Positions 31,165 to 32,212 of a DNA stretch of 32,212 nt are shown here, in pieces (within the stretch, counting starts at the first letter, position 1; each line of letters starts with the position of its first letter). Under the pieces are notes generated by a model, which was not told the origin of the DNA, made no database searches, and worked only from the letters and a program-made list of their open reading frames with translations. The translations under genes were made by a program, and so were the position numbers. This DNA comes from Nonomuraea sp. MG754425 (GTDB lineage Bacteria > Actinomycetota > Actinomycetes > Streptosporangiales > Streptosporangiaceae), in assembly GCF_021699195.1 (NCBI RefSeq), contig NZ_SSXE01000111.1:1-32212 (forward strand), written 5' to 3'.

Positions 31165-32042
31165 TGCCGAAGCACTCGCAACACCGCCGCCGTGGCAAGC
31201 AGGCCCTCGACGCCGACGACATCGAATGGCTCGAGTCCACCCCGGAAAACCTCGACGGCCCGCCGGAGGGCGACCGCTGGTCCACCTGGGACCAGAGCAC
31301 ACCCACCGAGAAGGGCCCCCGGCCCCACCCTGACTGGCTGGTCACCGAACTGGCCGCCGTGGACACCGAGCACGGCATCCTCAAGACCGGCAAGGAAGCC
31401 GACGTCCACCTGATCTCGCGCGGGGTGCCCGGCACCGACCGCACCTGCCTGCTGGCCGCCAAGCGCTACCGCTCGGCCGAGCACCGGCTGTTCCACCGCG
31501 ACTCCGGCTACCTGGAGGGCCGCAGAACCCGCGACGACCGCATGAACCGCGCCATGGCCAGCCGCACCGCGTTCGGCAAACAGGCCATCGCCGCGCAGTG
31601 GGCGGTGGCCGAGTTCGGGGCGTTGTGCCGGTTGTGGGAGCTGGGGGTGCCGGTGCCGTACCCGGTGCAGATCGTCGGGACGGAGATCCTCCAGGAGTTC
31701 GTCGGGACGCCGGACGGGTACGCGGCGCCGCGACTGGCGCAGGTGTCCGAAGGGCTCGACGACCTGTGGGAGCAGCTCGTGGCGGCCATGGTCACGCTCG
31801 CCCGGGAGGGGCTGGCCCATGGTGACCTGTCCCCGTACAACCTGCTGGTCCACGAGGGCAGGCTGGTGATCATCGACCTGCCGCAGATCGTGGACGTGAT
31901 CGCGCATCCCACGGGGCCGTCGTTCCTGGAGCGCGACGCCCGTAACGTCGCCACCTGGTTCACCGCCAAGGACGTCGCCGCCGCCGACGCGGACGCCCTC
32001 ATCGCGCTGCTGCGCAAGGAGGCCGGCCTGGCGCCGCTCTGA
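31164..32042 (+). CDS. RIO family atypical serine protein kinase
   Basis: 292 residues. A basic N-terminus (PKHSQHRRRGKQ) precedes a RIO kinase domain from about 60. The nucleotide region has TGKEADVHL (75-83) and the ATP-lysine Lys100 (LLAAKRY). The catalytic loop is HGDLSPYNLL (219-228) with Asp221 and Asn226, and the metal-binding Asp238 lies in VIIDLPQIVD. These are RIO1-type signatures, in a protein shorter than eukaryal RIO1. RIO kinases act in ribosome maturation in archaea and eukaryotes; the role in bacteria is unclear. GTG at 31164 has GGAG 10 bases upstream. The leader with an ORF and switchable hairpins suggests translational control. Confidence 0.93.
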   Translation: MPKHSQHRRRGKQALDADDIEWLESTPENLDGPPEGDRWSTWDQSTPTEKGPRPHPDWLVTELAAVDTEHGILKTGKEADVHLISRGVPGTDRTCLLAAKRYRSAEHRLFHRDSGYLEGRRTRDDRMNRAMASRTAFGKQAIAAQWAVAEFGALCRLWELGVPVPYPVQIVGTEILQEFVGTPDGYAAPRLAQVSEGLDDLWEQLVAAMVTLAREGLAHGDLSPYNLLVHEGRLVIIDLPQIVDVIAHPTGPSFLERDARNVATWFTAKDVAAADADALIALLRKEAGLAPL

Positions 32043-32084
32043 CCCGAGGCGGCTCGGGCACGCTGCCGGGCAAAGCGGCCGGAG

Positions 32085-32212
32085 CACCATCACTCCCGGC
32101 CGGGGTGGTGCTTCCCCGGCCGGGACCACCTCAGAACGGCACCACTCCCGGCCGGCACCGCTTCGGGGCTCGGACCCGGGTTCGGGTTCGGTTCGGGTGT
32201 GATGGGTGGGTG
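32085..32212. repeat. Short direct and tandem repeats at the window end
   Basis: CACTCCCGGCCGG occurs at 32091 and again near 32143, and a GGGTTC-type tandem repeat lies near 32177-32200. The region is noncoding as far as visible. Confidence 0.5.
32095..32124 (+). terminator. Strong hairpin terminator after the RIO kinase
   Basis: CCCGGCCGGGG (32095-32105) and CCCCGGCCGGG (32114-32124) form a perfect 11-bp stem with an 8-nt loop, about 50 bp after the kinase stop; there is no U-tract. Confidence 0.75.

Overview
The window is about 32 kb of very GC-rich DNA. It has dense coding, many GTG starts, 4-bp stop/start overlaps, leaderless-looking starts, an mce-type gene and an aroH-tyrA-cmk-der / parA-scpA-scpB-rluB block. 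This points to a filamentous actinomycete, probably of the Streptosporangiales/Streptomycetales type; the family is my inference. I see no tRNA or rRNA genes, no insertion sequence, prophage or CRISPR array, so this reads as chromosomal DNA with a conserved core and small accessory cassettes.

Layout: (1) 1-4487, plus strand: the tail of a membrane protein and an Mce-associated protein, a phosphopantetheinyl transferase, a MarR regulator, an LppX/LprG-like lipoprotein and an MFS exporter, closed by a strong hairpin shared with the convergent aspS. (2) 4535-8191, minus strand: an archaeal-type aspartyl-tRNA synthetase behind an Asp-specific T-box leader, then der and cmk. (3) 8245-12373, accessory cassette: a carotenoid oxygenase translationally coupled to a TetR regulator with a near-consensus promoter and a palindromic operator, a divergent GT2 glycosyltransferase, and an FAD oxidoreductase behind an ECF41-like promoter. 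(4) 12446-22013, minus strand, core block: pyrG, a Nudix hydrolase, xerD, parA, scpA, scpB, rluB, aroH and tyrA, many overlapping by 4-8 bp. It joins CTP supply, chromosome segregation, 23S rRNA modification and two sequential tyrosine-pathway steps. (5) 22085-28636: an acyltransferase, a nitronate monooxygenase-like enzyme, a HutC-type GntR regulator, a dimethylglycine/sarcosine dehydrogenase-like flavoprotein divergent from a choline-kinase-like phosphotransferase, and a DUF4126 membrane protein. (6) 28640-32042: an alpha/beta hydrolase and an SDR (minus strand), a membrane-anchored coiled-coil protein and a RIO-type kinase with an elaborate leader (plus strand).

I found no wholly new multi-gene system. 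The most interesting signals are regulatory: the Asp T-box on a stand-alone, apparently non-discriminating AspRS; a DasR-like palindrome (GGTCTAGACC) whose two halves supply the -35 boxes of two divergent leaderless promoters next to a HutC regulator; a TetR operator lying on its own transcription start; an ECF41-like promoter; and a 22-codon upstream ORF with mutually exclusive hairpins before the RIO kinase. All were read by eye and none was tested by computation.
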